From the NCBI GenBank assembly GCA_934098665.1, contig CAKOOO010000003.1, positions 41,327 to 105,326 on the forward strand: DNA of 64,000 nt, read 5' to 3'. Of the stretch, positions 17,942 to 30,899 are shown piece by piece. The notes under the pieces are model-generated. The model did not search any database. It was given only the letters and a program-made list of their open reading frames with translations, and was not told where the DNA came from. Position 1 is the first letter of the stretch. Each line of letters opens with the position of its first letter. A program made the translations under genes and the position numbers. The stretch is from an uncultured Bacilli bacterium (GTDB taxonomy: Bacteria; Bacillota_I; Bacilli_A; RF39; UBA660).

Positions 17942-19708
17942 ACTTAAATCCACTGTATACGGATTATTCCATGTGCCATCGCCAGATAATTTTGCCTCAG
18001 AGGATAGAGAAATTACACTACGGACGCCATCATTGACACTAGGAAACACACGATTACTAGACAGATAACCCGAATAATTTACAATGAAAACATTACTATA
18101 ATTAGCATAGAAATTGTAAGGCGACCCAGACCAATAACTTTGCCCTGTATATAAGTAATATGAACTGTTGCTAGTTTTATATCCTCCTGCCATATTTATC
18201 TCATCAGCAGTTATTAAACCTACTGGATAAGAAAGTGTTCCGTTTGCTACACTATATTTATCTAATTCATTTTCGCATTTTAAACTTGGAGTCCAACTAT
18301 TATTATTTCCATATGTTCTTCCATTACTGCCATAATATGTTGCTCTGTTTGATATCCAACTACTTATTTCACCATATATACCTGTTTCACTTATTGATGC
18401 TGTCCTATCATAACAAAATGGAGTATCTACTACTAATTTTGATGTTGCTGCATCCGCATATAGCGTTGTTATTTTATACCAATTTTCAAGTGTTGTCTTT
18501 ATTATACTATCATTTGCTAGACCATGTTGTTTTCCTATCTCATATTTATATCCGACATATTCAGCTTTATTCATTTCATTATTAAATTTAATTGCATTTA
18601 TTTGTGTACCTGTTCCAGTCATAACGCTCTTTTGACTTTCTGTTGGTGCTGTTGTTCCTGTATACAGGAGTCTTATTGACCCATCACCATTAATTCTTAC
18701 TATTCGCCAGTAAATTTTATCTCCATTTGATGCTATTTTAGTGCATGAATTTCCAGTATCAATTGTTGATATAGTGCCATAATTACAATCATATATATCA
18801 TTTGCATATTCACCATATTGTACCCAGTTATTATCTACTGCTCCTCTAAAATAGTAAGATAAGCCTTGGTCATCCATTGTCATATACATTCCTTCATTTG
18901 TTGTTGCACTATTTGTAAATACTGGAGTACCTTTTGATTTTATTACATCAATACCACCATTTTTTGCTAGTATTGTATTTCCAGCGGTACCAATATTGTT
19001 TGTTCCTATTGCACAATTTTTATTTGATACATATATTTTGCCTGTAAAGGCTTGATTAGAAAGCTGTGTTTGAAATATATTTAGGTTATAGTATTTACCA
19101 GTAAATGTCCAATTTTGTGTTGTTTGCTCTGTTGAACTCATATTTGATATACCTGCATTACTTACAAGTACTTTTTTTGCTCCCACTAAATTTGTTGTAT
19201 CTTTTGCTGTCCATGAACTATCATAATTAAAGTTTTTTTCTTCATTATAGTTATTTGTGCCAATACTTGGTCCCGATACTTGCATTGTTATCTCTTTTGT
19301 TACGTTTGCACCCGTATCTCCATCTTTTGTTACATATGTTGTGCCATCGCCATATACATTTGAATTATAATCATATTCATATACTATATCATAAGTACAT
19401 TTAACTAACTGATTATCGTCACCTGATATTAAATTAACTGATAAAGTTGCAGTATTTTCTGCAATAGCTGTTTCATTATTTGCAAATGATGAGTCCATAC
19501 TACTTGAAGGCACGTTTATACTTAACTGGGTTGCATTGGATGAAAATACTGAGTCACCACCCTCTAAAGCGGTTACATTAACTGCTACATTATTTGCAAG
19601 ACCTGCACTCATATTACTAAAATAAGCAAATGCTGCCGCTACCACAATTACAAATAGCATCATTGCTGATACAAAACTTATTACTTTAACTTTCTTTTTA
19701 TTTTCCAT
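17939..19708 (-). CDS. Phase-variable exported surface protein B
   Basis: A 589-residue paralogue of protein A: same leader (MENKKKVKVISFVSAMMLFV, then AFAYFSNMSAG), same central blocks (NYNEEKNFNYDSSWTAKDTT, GKIYVSNKNC) and same C-terminal layout (YWRIVRINGDGSIRLLYTGT, GLITADEINMAGG, YWSGSPYNF, GVRSVISLSSEAKLSGDGTW). Divergence is greatest in the C-terminal half, which probably faces the outside and may bind a ligand or be under antigenic selection. The promoter in cassette B faces the gene. Long stretches of DNA identity with gene A around 17090-17330 and 19190-19440 suggest recent duplication or gene conversion. Confidence 0.8.
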   Translation of the reverse strand: MENKKKVKVISFVSAMMLFVIVVAAAFAYFSNMSAGLANNVAVNVTALEGGDSVFSSNATQLSINVPSSSMDSSFANNETAIAENTATLSVNLISGDDNQLVKCTYDIVYEYDYNSNVYGDGTTYVTKDGDTGANVTKEITMQVSGPSIGTNNYNEEKNFNYDSSWTAKDTTNLVGAKKVLVSNAGISNMSSTEQTTQNWTFTGKYYNLNIFQTQLSNQAFTGKIYVSNKNCAIGTNNIGTAGNTILAKNGGIDVIKSKGTPVFTNSATTNEGMYMTMDDQGLSYYFRGAVDNNWVQYGEYANDIYDCNYGTISTIDTGNSCTKIASNGDKIYWRIVRINGDGSIRLLYTGTTAPTESQKSVMTGTGTQINAIKFNNEMNKAEYVGYKYEIGKQHGLANDSIIKTTLENWYKITTLYADAATSKLVVDTPFCYDRTASISETGIYGEISSWISNRATYYGSNGRTYGNNNSWTPSLKCENELDKYSVANGTLSYPVGLITADEINMAGGYKTSNSSYYLYTGQSYWSGSPYNFYANYSNVFIVNYSGYLSSNRVFPSVNDGVRSVISLSSEAKLSGDGTWNNPYTVDLS

Positions 19709-19806
19709 AACAATTCACCCTTTCAAAAAATACGAACATTTAAAATTTTTTTAGAAAATTAAATTTTAAATTTTCCGCATAAGTACGCCATATAATTTTC
19801 TTAAAT

Positions 19807-19931
19807 TAGATACTTTTAAGAAAACTCTACCTTGATTTTACGTACTTTACACTAAAATAATACACCTTTTTTTATAATTTTTAAAGCATTTTTAACGATT
19901 TTACGCTTTCGTATTTTCTTAAAAGTATCTA
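19807..19931. repeat. Invertible promoter cassette B (ON orientation)
   Basis: Perfect 18-bp inverted repeats TAGATACTTTTAAGAAAA (19807-19824) and its complement (19914-19931) enclose 89 bp. Left flank CCGCATAAGTACGCCAT and right flank AAAATACGAACAAGG are shared with cassette C in the same order, while the centre is the reverse complement of C's centre. Confidence 0.9.
19857..19885 (-). promoter_or_regulatory. Invertible promoter of surface protein gene B
   Basis: TTTAAA (19880-19885), 17-base spacer, TATTAT (19857-19862) on the minus strand, same relative position as in cassette A, directed at the gene starting at 19708. Confidence 0.78.
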
Positions 19932-20050
19932 CTAAAGGAAAATACGAACAAGGTAAACACTGGGAAAAATAGGAAATTTATGTACTTTTTTTATTTATAA
20001 ATTTTTTATTTTTTATGTAAAGTTTATGTAAAATAAAAAAGATTAATGAG

Positions 20051-22898
<2,848 letters not shown>

Positions 22899-22899
22899 A

Positions 22900-24996
22900 T
22901 TACATCACCTTCCTAATTCCTTTATAATTTTTTAAAAACTTTTTAGTACCAAATCTATGATGAAATGCAATTGTAATAAATTTATCATCTATATCTATTA
23001 TAACACCTTTTCCAAAAGTTAAATGTGTAACTATATCACCTTTTTTAAACTCTGCAGTATTTTTACTATTTTCCTCATCATATAATAGTTTAGATTTAAT
23101 ACTATGCATTTCTTTTCTTTCTTCTTCTTTATCAAGTAAATTATCACTTATTTCACTTATAAATCTACTTGGAAGATTCATTTGAATAGAGCCATAAAGC
23201 ATTCTTCTTGTGGCATTTAAAAGATAAAGTTTTTCTTTTGCTCTTGTTATTGCAACATACATAAGTCTTCTTTCTTCCTCAAGGTCGCCTTCATCATAAA
23301 GTGCTTTTGATATTGGCATAATATTTTCCTCAAGGCCTATAATAAAAACAACTTTAAATTCAAGACCTTTTGCACAGTGTACTGTCATAAGAGTAACTGC
23401 ATCACTATCTTCTGAGTACTCTGCAGCATCAGCTACAAGTGATACATCCATTAAAAAGTCAGATAAATTTACATTTCCCGTTTCTTTTTCATAAGTTTCA
23501 GAAACACTTCGAAATTCCATTAAGTTTTCAAGTCTAATATCACTTTCAAGTGATTTATCATTTTCATAAGTTTCTTTCATTTTAGAAAGTTCTAATGTTT
23601 TATCTATTAAACCAGTTATTGAAGTATCTTTACTAATTTCTATTAAATTTAATATTAAATTTTTAAATTCAAGTTCTTTTCCACTATCTATTGCATCGAA
23701 TATTGAAATATTATTAACTCTTGCTTTTTCTTTTAAAGCATCAATTGTTTTATCACCAATTTTTCTTTTTGGTTCATTTATAATCCTTTCTAAAGAAACA
23801 TCATCACTTGGATTAGCTATAAGTTTTAAATATGCTAGTAAATCTTTAATTTCTTTTCTTTTATAAAAGTAAAATGAGCCATATACTTTATATGGTATAT
23901 TTGCTTTAACAAGTGCTTCTTCGATTAAACGTGACTGAGCATTTGTTCTATAAAATACAGCAATATCCTTTCTATTATAACCTTCATTTACTAAATTTTT
24001 TATTTCTTCGACTACTCTTTTATTTTCCATTTCATCGTTATATGCTCTAATATATTTAATATTTACACCTTTTCCTAAATCTGAAAATAAATCTAAATCT
24101 TTTCTTTGTTTATTATGAGATATTACTTCATTTGCGGCATCAAGTATGGTTTGCGTACTACGATAATTTTGGGGAAGTTTTATTACCGTGCATCCATTAA
24201 AATCTTTTTCAAAATTTAAAATATTTTGAAAATTTGCTCCCCTGAAAGCATAAATTGACTGTGATGGATCTCCAACTACAAAAAGATTTAAATATTTTTT
24301 AGATAAAAGTTTTACAAGTTTATACTGCACTTCATTAGTATCTTGATATTCATCAATTAAAATATATTTAAATCTTTCTTGATACTTTGAAAGTACATCT
24401 TTATTACTATTAAAAATTTCTACAGGTTTTTTTAGTAAATCATCAAAATCAAGAGTGTTATTTCTTTTTAAAATTTTCTCATATTCATAATATACTTTAA
24501 CGGCAATTTTTTCATTTTCGGCAATTAAAAAATTAGCTATTTCACTATCAGAAAGCATATTATTTTTTATAAAGGAAATCTTACTTTTTATAAATGCTGG
24601 ACTTACCATTTTATCTGTGATATTTATATCTTTCATTATTTTTTTTATAATACTTGTTTGATCTTCAGTATCTATTAAAGTAAATGTGCTTGTTAAGCCA
24701 AAAAAAGAAGTATTTTCTCTTATAATTTTAAGACCAAATGAATGAAATGTACCTATAAAAGCTCCACTTGCATTTATTAATTTATTAACTCTTTCACGCA
24801 TTTCTCCTGCAGCTTTATTAGTAAATGTTATTGCTAAAATATTATATGGATCTATTCCACTATCAATTAAACTAGCAATTCTTGTCGTAAGTACTTTTGT
24901 TTTTCCTGAACCTGCTCCAGCGATGACTAAACATGGGCCATCCTTAAATGTAGCTGCCTTTCTTTGCATTTCATTAAGTTTTTCTAAATAGTCCAT
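22900..24996 (-). CDS. pcrA: ATP-dependent DNA helicase PcrA/UvrD
   Basis: The 698 residues match superfamily 1A helicases: Q-motif LNEMQRKA, Walker A VIAGAGSGKTKVLTTRI, AITFTNKAAGEM, DEYQDTNEVQ, VGDPSQSIYAFRGA, LPQNYRSTQTI, VTLMTVHCAKGLEFKVVF and VAITRAKEKLYLL. The C-terminal tail (KKGDIVTHLTFGKGVI) is the Tudor-like RNA polymerase-binding element of PcrA. It unwinds DNA in repair and clears transcription conflicts. It is first in the operon with the nucleotidyltransferase and ligA. Confidence 0.95.
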   Translation of the reverse strand: MDYLEKLNEMQRKAATFKDGPCLVIAGAGSGKTKVLTTRIASLIDSGIDPYNILAITFTNKAAGEMRERVNKLINASGAFIGTFHSFGLKIIRENTSFFGLTSTFTLIDTEDQTSIIKKIMKDINITDKMVSPAFIKSKISFIKNNMLSDSEIANFLIAENEKIAVKVYYEYEKILKRNNTLDFDDLLKKPVEIFNSNKDVLSKYQERFKYILIDEYQDTNEVQYKLVKLLSKKYLNLFVVGDPSQSIYAFRGANFQNILNFEKDFNGCTVIKLPQNYRSTQTILDAANEVISHNKQRKDLDLFSDLGKGVNIKYIRAYNDEMENKRVVEEIKNLVNEGYNRKDIAVFYRTNAQSRLIEEALVKANIPYKVYGSFYFYKRKEIKDLLAYLKLIANPSDDVSLERIINEPKRKIGDKTIDALKEKARVNNISIFDAIDSGKELEFKNLILNLIEISKDTSITGLIDKTLELSKMKETYENDKSLESDIRLENLMEFRSVSETYEKETGNVNLSDFLMDVSLVADAAEYSEDSDAVTLMTVHCAKGLEFKVVFIIGLEENIMPISKALYDEGDLEEERRLMYVAITRAKEKLYLLNATRRMLYGSIQMNLPSRFISEISDNLLDKEEERKEMHSIKSKLLYDEENSKNTAEFKKGDIVTHLTFGKGVIIDIDDKFITIAFHHRFGTKKFLKNYKGIRKVM

Positions 24997-25079
24997 TTTA
25001 TCACCTTCCGTAAATTAATTATATCAAAAATACAATAATGATAAAAGATTACTTAACTTAAACTAGACACTTTTTAATT

Positions 25080-25111
25080 AAAAAAAGTAAACCATAAAAG
25101 ATTTACTTTTG
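25080..25111 (-). terminator. Terminator of the glyS-proS operon
   Basis: Minus-strand AAAAGTAAA, a ten-base loop and TTTACTTTTTTT, overlapping the end of proS. Confidence 0.8.
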
Positions 25112-25116
25112 TATTA

Positions 25117-26553
25117 TTAATATGATTTACCCCAAATTACATTATGTTTTGCTTCTTTAGAGCAACATATACATTTTCCTGTAATAAGTTTATCATCAAA
25201 TGGAATACATCTACTTCCTGCACCACCAGTAAGTTCTTTGATTTTATCTTCACATTCTTCACTTCCACACCAATCAGCTTTTATAAAACCTGGTTTAGTA
25301 TTTGCAATTTCAATCATTTCATCCATTGTTTTTGCTTCATAAATATGACTATTTACAAACTGTGTGGCTTTTTCAAGCATACCTTTTTGAATATCCTCAA
25401 GTTTAGATGTTACTTCATCACATATATTATCTAAATTTACAGTTTCTTTTTCATGAGTAAATCTTACTGCTAAAGTAACCTGTCTGTTTTCTAAATCTCT
25501 TGGACCGACTTCAATACGAAGTGGTATTCCTTCAACTTCACTTTCATTAAATTTATACCCTGGAGTTCTATCAGAATCATCAAGTTTAACTCTAATATTT
25601 TTGCTCTTTAAATCTTCATAAATTTCATTAGAAACTTCCATAACACCTTCTTTATGAGAAGCAATAGGAACAATAACAACCTGAGTTGGAGCAATTTTTG
25701 GAGGAAGAACTAAACCATTATCATCACCATGAACCATAATTAAAGCACCAATAAGTCTAGTAGACGTGCCCCATGAAGTTTCATAAACTGTTTCAAGTTT
25801 GTTTTCTTTATTTAAAAATTTAATATTAAAAGCATTTGCAAAACCTTGGCCAAAATAATGTGTTGTTCCAGATTGTAAGGCTTTACCATCATGCATCATT
25901 GCTTCCATTGTATATGTATTTTCTGCACCCGCAAATTTTTCAGATGGAGTTTTGTTTCCAGTAACCATTGGAATTGCTAGATAATCTTTACAAAATGCTA
26001 TATAAACATCAAGCATTTGTAAAGTTCTTTCCATAGCTTCTTTACTAGTAGAGTGAATTGTATGACCCTCTTGCCACAAAAATTCACGACTACGAAGGTA
26101 TGGTCTAGTTGTTTTTTCCCATCTAAAAACTGAACACCACTGGTTATAAAGTTTTGGTAAATCTCTATAAGATTTAACTTCTTTTTGCCAGTAATTACAA
26201 AAAAGTGTTTCACTTGTAGGTCTTATACACATTTTCTCATCAAGTTTTTCATTTCCACCCATTGTTACCCATGCAACTTCAGGAGCAAAACCTTTTATAT
26301 GATCTTTTTCTTTTTGAAGTAAACTTTCTGGAATAAGCATAGGAAGATATACATTTTGAACACCTGTTTCTTTAAACATTTTATCCATATTATTTTGAAT
26401 ATTTTCCCAAATAGCTTGTCCATTAGGTAAATAAATCATGCATCCTTTTACATCTGTATAATCACAAAGTTTAGCAACTTTTACTACATCAGTATACCAC
26501 TGTGCATAATCTACATCTCTTGGGGTTATTTTTTCAGTCATTTTATTATTCAT
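25117..26553 (-). CDS. proS: Prolyl-tRNA synthetase, archaeal/eukaryotic-type
   Basis: The 478 residues have class II motifs (VYLPMLIPESLL, FRWEKTTRPYLRSREFLWQEGHT), an anticodon-binding domain and a zinc-binding C-terminal extension (CGSEECEDK, CICCSKEA) ending in the invariant GKSY terminus. The KSY end marks the eukaryotic/archaeal ProRS type, lacking the INS editing domain of typical bacterial ProRS. It begins 14 bases after glyS and is thus probably controlled by the glycine T-box as well. Confidence 0.95.
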   Translation of the reverse strand: MNNKMTEKITPRDVDYAQWYTDVVKVAKLCDYTDVKGCMIYLPNGQAIWENIQNNMDKMFKETGVQNVYLPMLIPESLLQKEKDHIKGFAPEVAWVTMGGNEKLDEKMCIRPTSETLFCNYWQKEVKSYRDLPKLYNQWCSVFRWEKTTRPYLRSREFLWQEGHTIHSTSKEAMERTLQMLDVYIAFCKDYLAIPMVTGNKTPSEKFAGAENTYTMEAMMHDGKALQSGTTHYFGQGFANAFNIKFLNKENKLETVYETSWGTSTRLIGALIMVHGDDNGLVLPPKIAPTQVVIVPIASHKEGVMEVSNEIYEDLKSKNIRVKLDDSDRTPGYKFNESEVEGIPLRIEVGPRDLENRQVTLAVRFTHEKETVNLDNICDEVTSKLEDIQKGMLEKATQFVNSHIYEAKTMDEMIEIANTKPGFIKADWCGSEECEDKIKELTGGAGSRCIPFDDKLITGKCICCSKEAKHNVIWGKSY

Positions 26554-26567
26554 AAATACTATCCTTT

Positions 26568-27947
26568 CTATAATTTTATTTTTTCATTTATGAAGCTTTC
26601 AATTTCCTTAACATTTAAAGTAATTTGCTCCATTGTATCACGATATCTTAAAGTAACTGTATTATTATTTATTGTTTCATCATCAATTGTTATAGCAAAA
26701 GGTGTTCCAATTGCATCAGCTCTTCTGTAGCGTTTACCAATATTTCCAGTTTCATCATAAGAACAGTTAAATGATTTTGTTAAATTTCTATATATTTCCC
26801 TTGCCTTTTCACTATGAAATTTCTTTACAAGAGGAAGTACACTAACTTTATATGGTGCTAAATATGGATGAATTTTAAGTACTTCACGAGTAGTACCATC
26901 AGAAAGAGTTTCTTCATTATAAGCATCACATAAAATAGTTAAAAATAATCTTTCTACTCCAAGTGAAGGCTCTATAACATAAGGAATATATTTTTCATTA
27001 GTATCAGGATCTAAATATTTTAAATTTTCACATGAATATTTTTCATGTTGTTTTAAATCATAATCAGTCCTTGAAGCAATTCCCCATAGTTCTCCATAGC
27101 CAAATGGAAAGTTATATTCAATATCTGTTGTTGCGTTTGAATAAAAACATAGTTCTTCCTTAGAGTGATCTCTTAAACGAATATTATTCGAATTTATACC
27201 AATGTCCTTTAAGAAGTTTACACATTTTTCTTTATAAAATTTAAACCATTCAAGTTCTGTTCCAGGTTTACAGAAAAATTCAAGTTCCATTTGTTCAAAT
27301 TCTCTTACCCTAAATATAAAATTTCCTGGAGTAATTTCATTTCTAAAACTTTTACCAACTTGTCCTATTCCAAAAGGTACTTTAAGACGCATACTTCTTT
27401 GAACATTTAAAAAGTTTACAAATATTCCTTGGGCTGTTTCTGGTCTTAAATAAATTGTACTTTTTGCTTCTTCAGTTACACCTTGAAAAGTTTTAAACAT
27501 TAAATTAAATTGTCTTATATCAGTAAAATCACTTTTTCCACATTTAGGACATGAAATATTATTAGTTTTAATAAATTCTACTAACTTTTCATTACTCCAT
27601 CCATCACCAGTTTCTTTACCATGAGTAAAGTCTTCAATTAATTTATCTGCTCTATATCTTGTTTTACAATGTTTACAGTCTACTAAAGGGTCAGCAAATG
27701 TTTTTAAATGCCCACTTGCTTCCCATACTTTAGGGTTCATTAAAATACTACTATCAAGTGACACATTATTTTCATCTTCCTCAACAAATTTTTTAAGCCA
27801 TGCATTTTTTATGTTTCTTTTAAGTTCTGCACCAAGTGGCCCAAAATCCCAAGAATTAGCAAGGCCTCCATATATCTCGCTACCTTGAAATATAAATCCA
27901 TAATTCTTACAATAATTAGTAAGTTTTTCCATTGTTAATTTTTCCAT
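26568..27947 (-). CDS. glyS: Glycyl-tRNA synthetase, single-chain homodimeric type
   Basis: The 459 residues include [23 protein letters not shown], zinc-binding CKHC and CPKCG pairs, [27 protein letters not shown] and [15 protein letters not shown]. It belongs to the alpha2 GlyRS group rather than the glyQ-glyS type. AGGAGGT lies 4-5 bases before the ATG. An upstream T-box leader indicates induction when tRNA-Gly is uncharged; proS follows in the same transcript. Confidence 0.96.
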   Translation of the reverse strand: MEKLTMEKLTNYCKNYGFIFQGSEIYGGLANSWDFGPLGAELKRNIKNAWLKKFVEEDENNVSLDSSILMNPKVWEASGHLKTFADPLVDCKHCKTRYRADKLIEDFTHGKETGDGWSNEKLVEFIKTNNISCPKCGKSDFTDIRQFNLMFKTFQGVTEEAKSTIYLRPETAQGIFVNFLNVQRSMRLKVPFGIGQVGKSFRNEITPGNFIFRVREFEQMELEFFCKPGTELEWFKFYKEKCVNFLKDIGINSNNIRLRDHSKEELCFYSNATTDIEYNFPFGYGELWGIASRTDYDLKQHEKYSCENLKYLDPDTNEKYIPYVIEPSLGVERLFLTILCDAYNEETLSDGTTREVLKIHPYLAPYKVSVLPLVKKFHSEKAREIYRNLTKSFNCSYDETGNIGKRYRRADAIGTPFAITIDDETINNNTVTLRYRDTMEQITLNVKEIESFINEKIKL

Positions 27948-27960
27948 AATACCTCCTACA

Positions 27961-28079
27961 AAAAAATTCCTTTAAAAAATAATTTAGGGACGAATATTTA
28001 TCCGCGGTTCCACCCTAATTATTCCTAAAGGAATCACTTTTATTATTTTAGCTCTTGGTTTCCAACCCCGTCATCGCTA
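27961..28079 (-). promoter_or_regulatory. T-box riboswitch (unusually short leader) controlling glyS-proS
   Basis: The minus strand carries the invariant T-box core AGGGTGGAACCGCGG (28002-28016). Alternative pairing AATTAGGG / CCCTAAATT, enclosed by ATTCCTTTA / TAAAGGAAT and a seven-T run at 27961-27967, forms the terminator. The 5' part (28049-28079) is only a TAGC/GCTA-closed helix with a GGTT-GGA-AACC hairpin in place of the usual long Stem I. The GGA in its loop is a glycine codon. It would sense uncharged tRNA-Gly and let the polymerase read into glyS. Confidence 0.85.
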
Positions 28080-28084
28080 TAACA

Positions 28085-28113
28085 ATTATAATATTTTTTT
28101 TTATAAAATACAA
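28085..28113 (-). promoter_or_regulatory. Promoter of the glyS T-box leader
   Basis: TTGTAT (28108-28113), 17 bases, TATAAT (28085-28090) on the minus strand. The start would fall at about 28078, at the foot of the short Stem I. Confidence 0.75.
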
Positions 28114-28199
28114 TAAAATTGTTGCATTTTATAAATTTATTTAGTATAATAACACTCGTTAGTCAAAAAAGACTATCAAATTAGGAAAGTATTTTATTT

Positions 28200-28227
28200 A
28201 AAAAGGTCACTATTTGTGGCCTTTTTA
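28200..28227 (-). terminator. Terminator after surface protein gene D (bidirectional)
   Basis: AAAAAGGTCAC and TGTGGCCTTTTT form an inverted repeat with one G-T pair and T runs on both sides. Confidence 0.8.
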
Positions 28228-28242
28228 ATTGTATTTATATAT

Positions 28243-29331
28243 TTACATCCCTATTCTATAAGGATCTACTTGCGTACCTGTTCCACTTACTACATATACA
28301 TTTGGTTTTAGATAAAGGACTGGTCTAGTTGCATAACTCACATTTGCAACATTACTAGATAAGCATCCATTAGAAATCCATAATTGGATGGTATCACTAT
28401 AAGCACCAATTAACCACTCATTTTCACACATGAAAAGCCAATTTTTTTGTGTGTACTGTTCAATGGTACCCCCATAACCAATTATGCCTGAATATCCTTC
28501 AACTGCATATCCAAAGTCGCTTGCGTACATTAAGCCTATTTTAGATAATGAAGATGAATATCTACTTATTTCCAAATCATATTGGTCATCAGCTGTATGA
28601 AATGCTTTATCACCAAAGCCAATATAATAATAAACATTTTCAACCATTTTGCCATAATTACTATCTTCATCAATACCAATTAAAGAGTAATTACACATAC
28701 CTATTGCGTCAGTTCCTGCATAACAATAATCATCACATGATGATGTTTTTCCTAAATAACATTTATTTAATAAATTTTGAATATTAGTATTTAACCAAGT
28801 AAATTGATTTGTAGTACTAAACATATTTTTATCATATAGGAAACTACCAATAATATCATTTCTTATTAGTTTTACTCTATTTTCAGTTGATGCACATCCA
28901 CTTGTTAAACATACTGGTACGTTTCCGATTATTCTCCATAGTTCATCATTAAACCATACATAATTATCTGGATTTTTCCCTTGATATCTTATTCCATGTG
29001 TTGTACTTGCACCTTTACTATCAACTACATCACTTAAATTACTAGCATTTGAATTAAATGAAATATCACATGTTACTGTTCCTTTTATTTTTGTTATTTC
29101 TAGTTTCCATGTTTTAGGGTTCCATACTCCTTTTCCATTTTCACAATTAACAGTTACATTATATTTACCACTTGCTGGAAAAGATGTTGCACTATTTCCA
29201 TCAACAGTTAATGCAATAATACTTCCATTGTAATTAAATGTTTTAATGCTTTTACTACTTATAACTATAAGTAAAGTAACACTTATTATTATAAATATAC
29301 TACATACTATTATTTTTTTATTATATTTCAT
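28243..29331 (-). CDS. Exported surface protein D, second gene of phase-variable locus C
   Basis: The 362 residues have an N-terminal membrane/signal helix (residues 5-25). The C-terminal part includes YVWFNDELWRIIGNVPVC, NRVKLIRNDI, MYASDFGYAVEG and YATRPVLYLKPNVYV. This W-R-I-I ... RPV layout is shared with proteins A and B and closely with its upstream neighbour. Paired cysteines (CDDYC) suggest disulfide bonds. It lies 27 bases after gene C without a promoter of its own, so it should switch together with it from cassette C. Confidence 0.7.
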   Translation of the reverse strand: MKYNKKIIVCSIFIIISVTLLIVISSKSIKTFNYNGSIIALTVDGNSATSFPASGKYNVTVNCENGKGVWNPKTWKLEITKIKGTVTCDISFNSNASNLSDVVDSKGASTTHGIRYQGKNPDNYVWFNDELWRIIGNVPVCLTSGCASTENRVKLIRNDIIGSFLYDKNMFSTTNQFTWLNTNIQNLLNKCYLGKTSSCDDYCYAGTDAIGMCNYSLIGIDEDSNYGKMVENVYYYIGFGDKAFHTADDQYDLEISRYSSSLSKIGLMYASDFGYAVEGYSGIIGYGGTIEQYTQKNWLFMCENEWLIGAYSDTIQLWISNGCLSSNVANVSYATRPVLYLKPNVYVVSGTGTQVDPYRIGM

Positions 29332-29358
29332 TTAATTTCCTTCTTTCTATTAATTTAA

Positions 29359-30672
29359 TTAAAGATTTAAAATGTAAGGATTAGTTTGAGAACCATCACC
29401 ACTTGTAACGTAAACTTGCGACTTTAGAAAAATTGTTGGTCTTACAAAATAACCATCGAAAGATTTATTTCCATATATCCAGCCATAACTTATAAAAAAT
29501 GGCCAAGAGGAAGAAATAGTCATAGTCCACTCCATACCCGTTTTATATAGCCAATTTTGATTACAGTATCCTTGCGGATTATTAATACGACCTAGTCCAC
29601 TACTAAATCCTTTAAACGCATAGCCAAAATCACTTACATACATTATGCCAACTTTTCTCGCTACAGTATCTATACTAGATTTTTCATAATTATAATGTTC
29701 GTCAGCAGTATGTGCTGAATCATCACCAACCATAGCATTTGGATTACTTTCTATTCCAGCATAGTAAAAAACATCTTCTATCATGTTTCCGTAAAAATCT
29801 GAAGCATCTATACCAATAAGAGAATAATCACAATTACCCACAATGCTTGTACCTTTTATATAACAATAATTATCACAACTACTTTTTTTACCTAAATAAC
29901 AACCATTTAATAATTTTTGAATATTACTATCACTCCATGTTGTACTAGAATCACTAAATTTATAGGCACCTAAAATATCATTTCTTATTAGTTTTACTCT
30001 ATTTTCAGTTGATGAACATCCACTTGTTAAACATACTGGTATGTTTCCAATTATTCTCCATAGCTCATCATTATACCAAACATAGTTATTTGGGTCTGTT
30101 CCTTGATATCTTATTCCATGTGTTGTACTTGTTCCATTATTATTTACTATAGTTGTAAGAAGCTCACTACTTGATGGTGTTTTTTGGGTAAATTCTATAT
30201 CACATTTTACAAAATCATTCCAATTTGATACTTCTATACCATTTAATTTATTATTCCAAATAGTACTATTTGTTCCTTTACAATTTGTAACACTTTTTGT
30301 ATAACCTGATAATAAATATGAAGGAGTTTCTATATTCATTTTTATGTCAGAAATTACTTCATAATACATATAAACTGTACATCTATCAGAGCCTAATGTT
30401 TGATATGATAATTTATTTCCTACTATATCAACTGTTCCACCATTTTCACAAAATGTTTTATCTGTATCTATATGATAATTTGTTAAATCACTTGGAATAG
30501 AATTTGCATTTGTATAATCAGCTTCTCCATCACCTTTTATCATAATAGCATAAGATTTTTTGATAATTAATTTATCATTATTAAGTGTATTTTTCTTATC
30601 ATTATAGATAATTATGGTAATTAAAAATGCTACTAACAAAAATACGAACAACATTATTTTTTTTCTTTTCAT
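29359..30672 (-). CDS. Exported surface protein C, first gene of phase-variable locus C
   Basis: A 437-residue close paralogue of protein D, with an N-terminal hydrophobic helix (residues 5-21), an extra beta-rich region containing a disulfide-prone CENGG/DRCTVYM pair, then YVWYNDELWRIIGNIPVC, MYVSDFGYAFKG and VRPTIFLKSQVYV. DNA near 30000-30130 is almost the same as 28870-29000 in gene D, showing tandem duplication. The only promoter seen upstream lies in cassette C and points away from the gene, so this locus is OFF in the sequenced state. Confidence 0.72.
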   Translation of the reverse strand: MKRKKIMLFVFLLVAFLITIIIYNDKKNTLNNDKLIIKKSYAIMIKGDGEADYTNANSIPSDLTNYHIDTDKTFCENGGTVDIVGNKLSYQTLGSDRCTVYMYYEVISDIKMNIETPSYLLSGYTKSVTNCKGTNSTIWNNKLNGIEVSNWNDFVKCDIEFTQKTPSSSELLTTIVNNNGTSTTHGIRYQGTDPNNYVWYNDELWRIIGNIPVCLTSGCSSTENRVKLIRNDILGAYKFSDSSTTWSDSNIQKLLNGCYLGKKSSCDNYCYIKGTSIVGNCDYSLIGIDASDFYGNMIEDVFYYAGIESNPNAMVGDDSAHTADEHYNYEKSSIDTVARKVGIMYVSDFGYAFKGFSSGLGRINNPQGYCNQNWLYKTGMEWTMTISSSWPFFISYGWIYGNKSFDGYFVRPTIFLKSQVYVTSGDGSQTNPYILNL

Positions 30673-30718
30673 AAGCGCCTCTTTTTCCGCATAAGTACGC
30701 CATTGAGTTTTCTTATAT

Positions 30719-30843
30719 TAGGTAGATTTAAGAAAATTACATAACGTAAAATCGTTATTTTGACTTTAAAAATTATAAAAAATAATGTATAATTTAATAG
30801 TAAGGTACGTAAATACGAGGTAGAATTTTCTTAAATCTACCTA
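30719..30843. repeat. Invertible promoter cassette C (OFF orientation)
   Basis: A perfect 20-bp inverted repeat, TAGGTAGATTTAAGAAAATT (30719-30738) and its complement (30824-30843), encloses 85 bp. The flanks have the same order as cassette B, but the centre aligns with B only as its reverse complement (TTTACGTAC, TTATAATTTTTAAAG and TAACGATTTTACG blocks). Confidence 0.92.
30765..30793 (+). promoter_or_regulatory. Invertible promoter of locus C, facing away from its genes
   Basis: TTTAAA (30765-30770), 17 bases, TATAAT (30788-30793) on the plus strand. In this state it would produce antisense RNA into the gene at 30900-32105. Inversion would point it to the gene starting at 30672. Confidence 0.78.
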
Positions 30844-30899
30844 CTTTAGGAAAATACGAACAAGGTAAATACTAAGAAAAATAAAAATAAGATTAATTT

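Noticed and set aside
18235..18585. Plus-strand open frame of 116 codons
   Set aside because: It lies fully inside surface protein gene B on the opposite strand, with low-complexity His/Leu/Tyr composition typical of antisense shadows.
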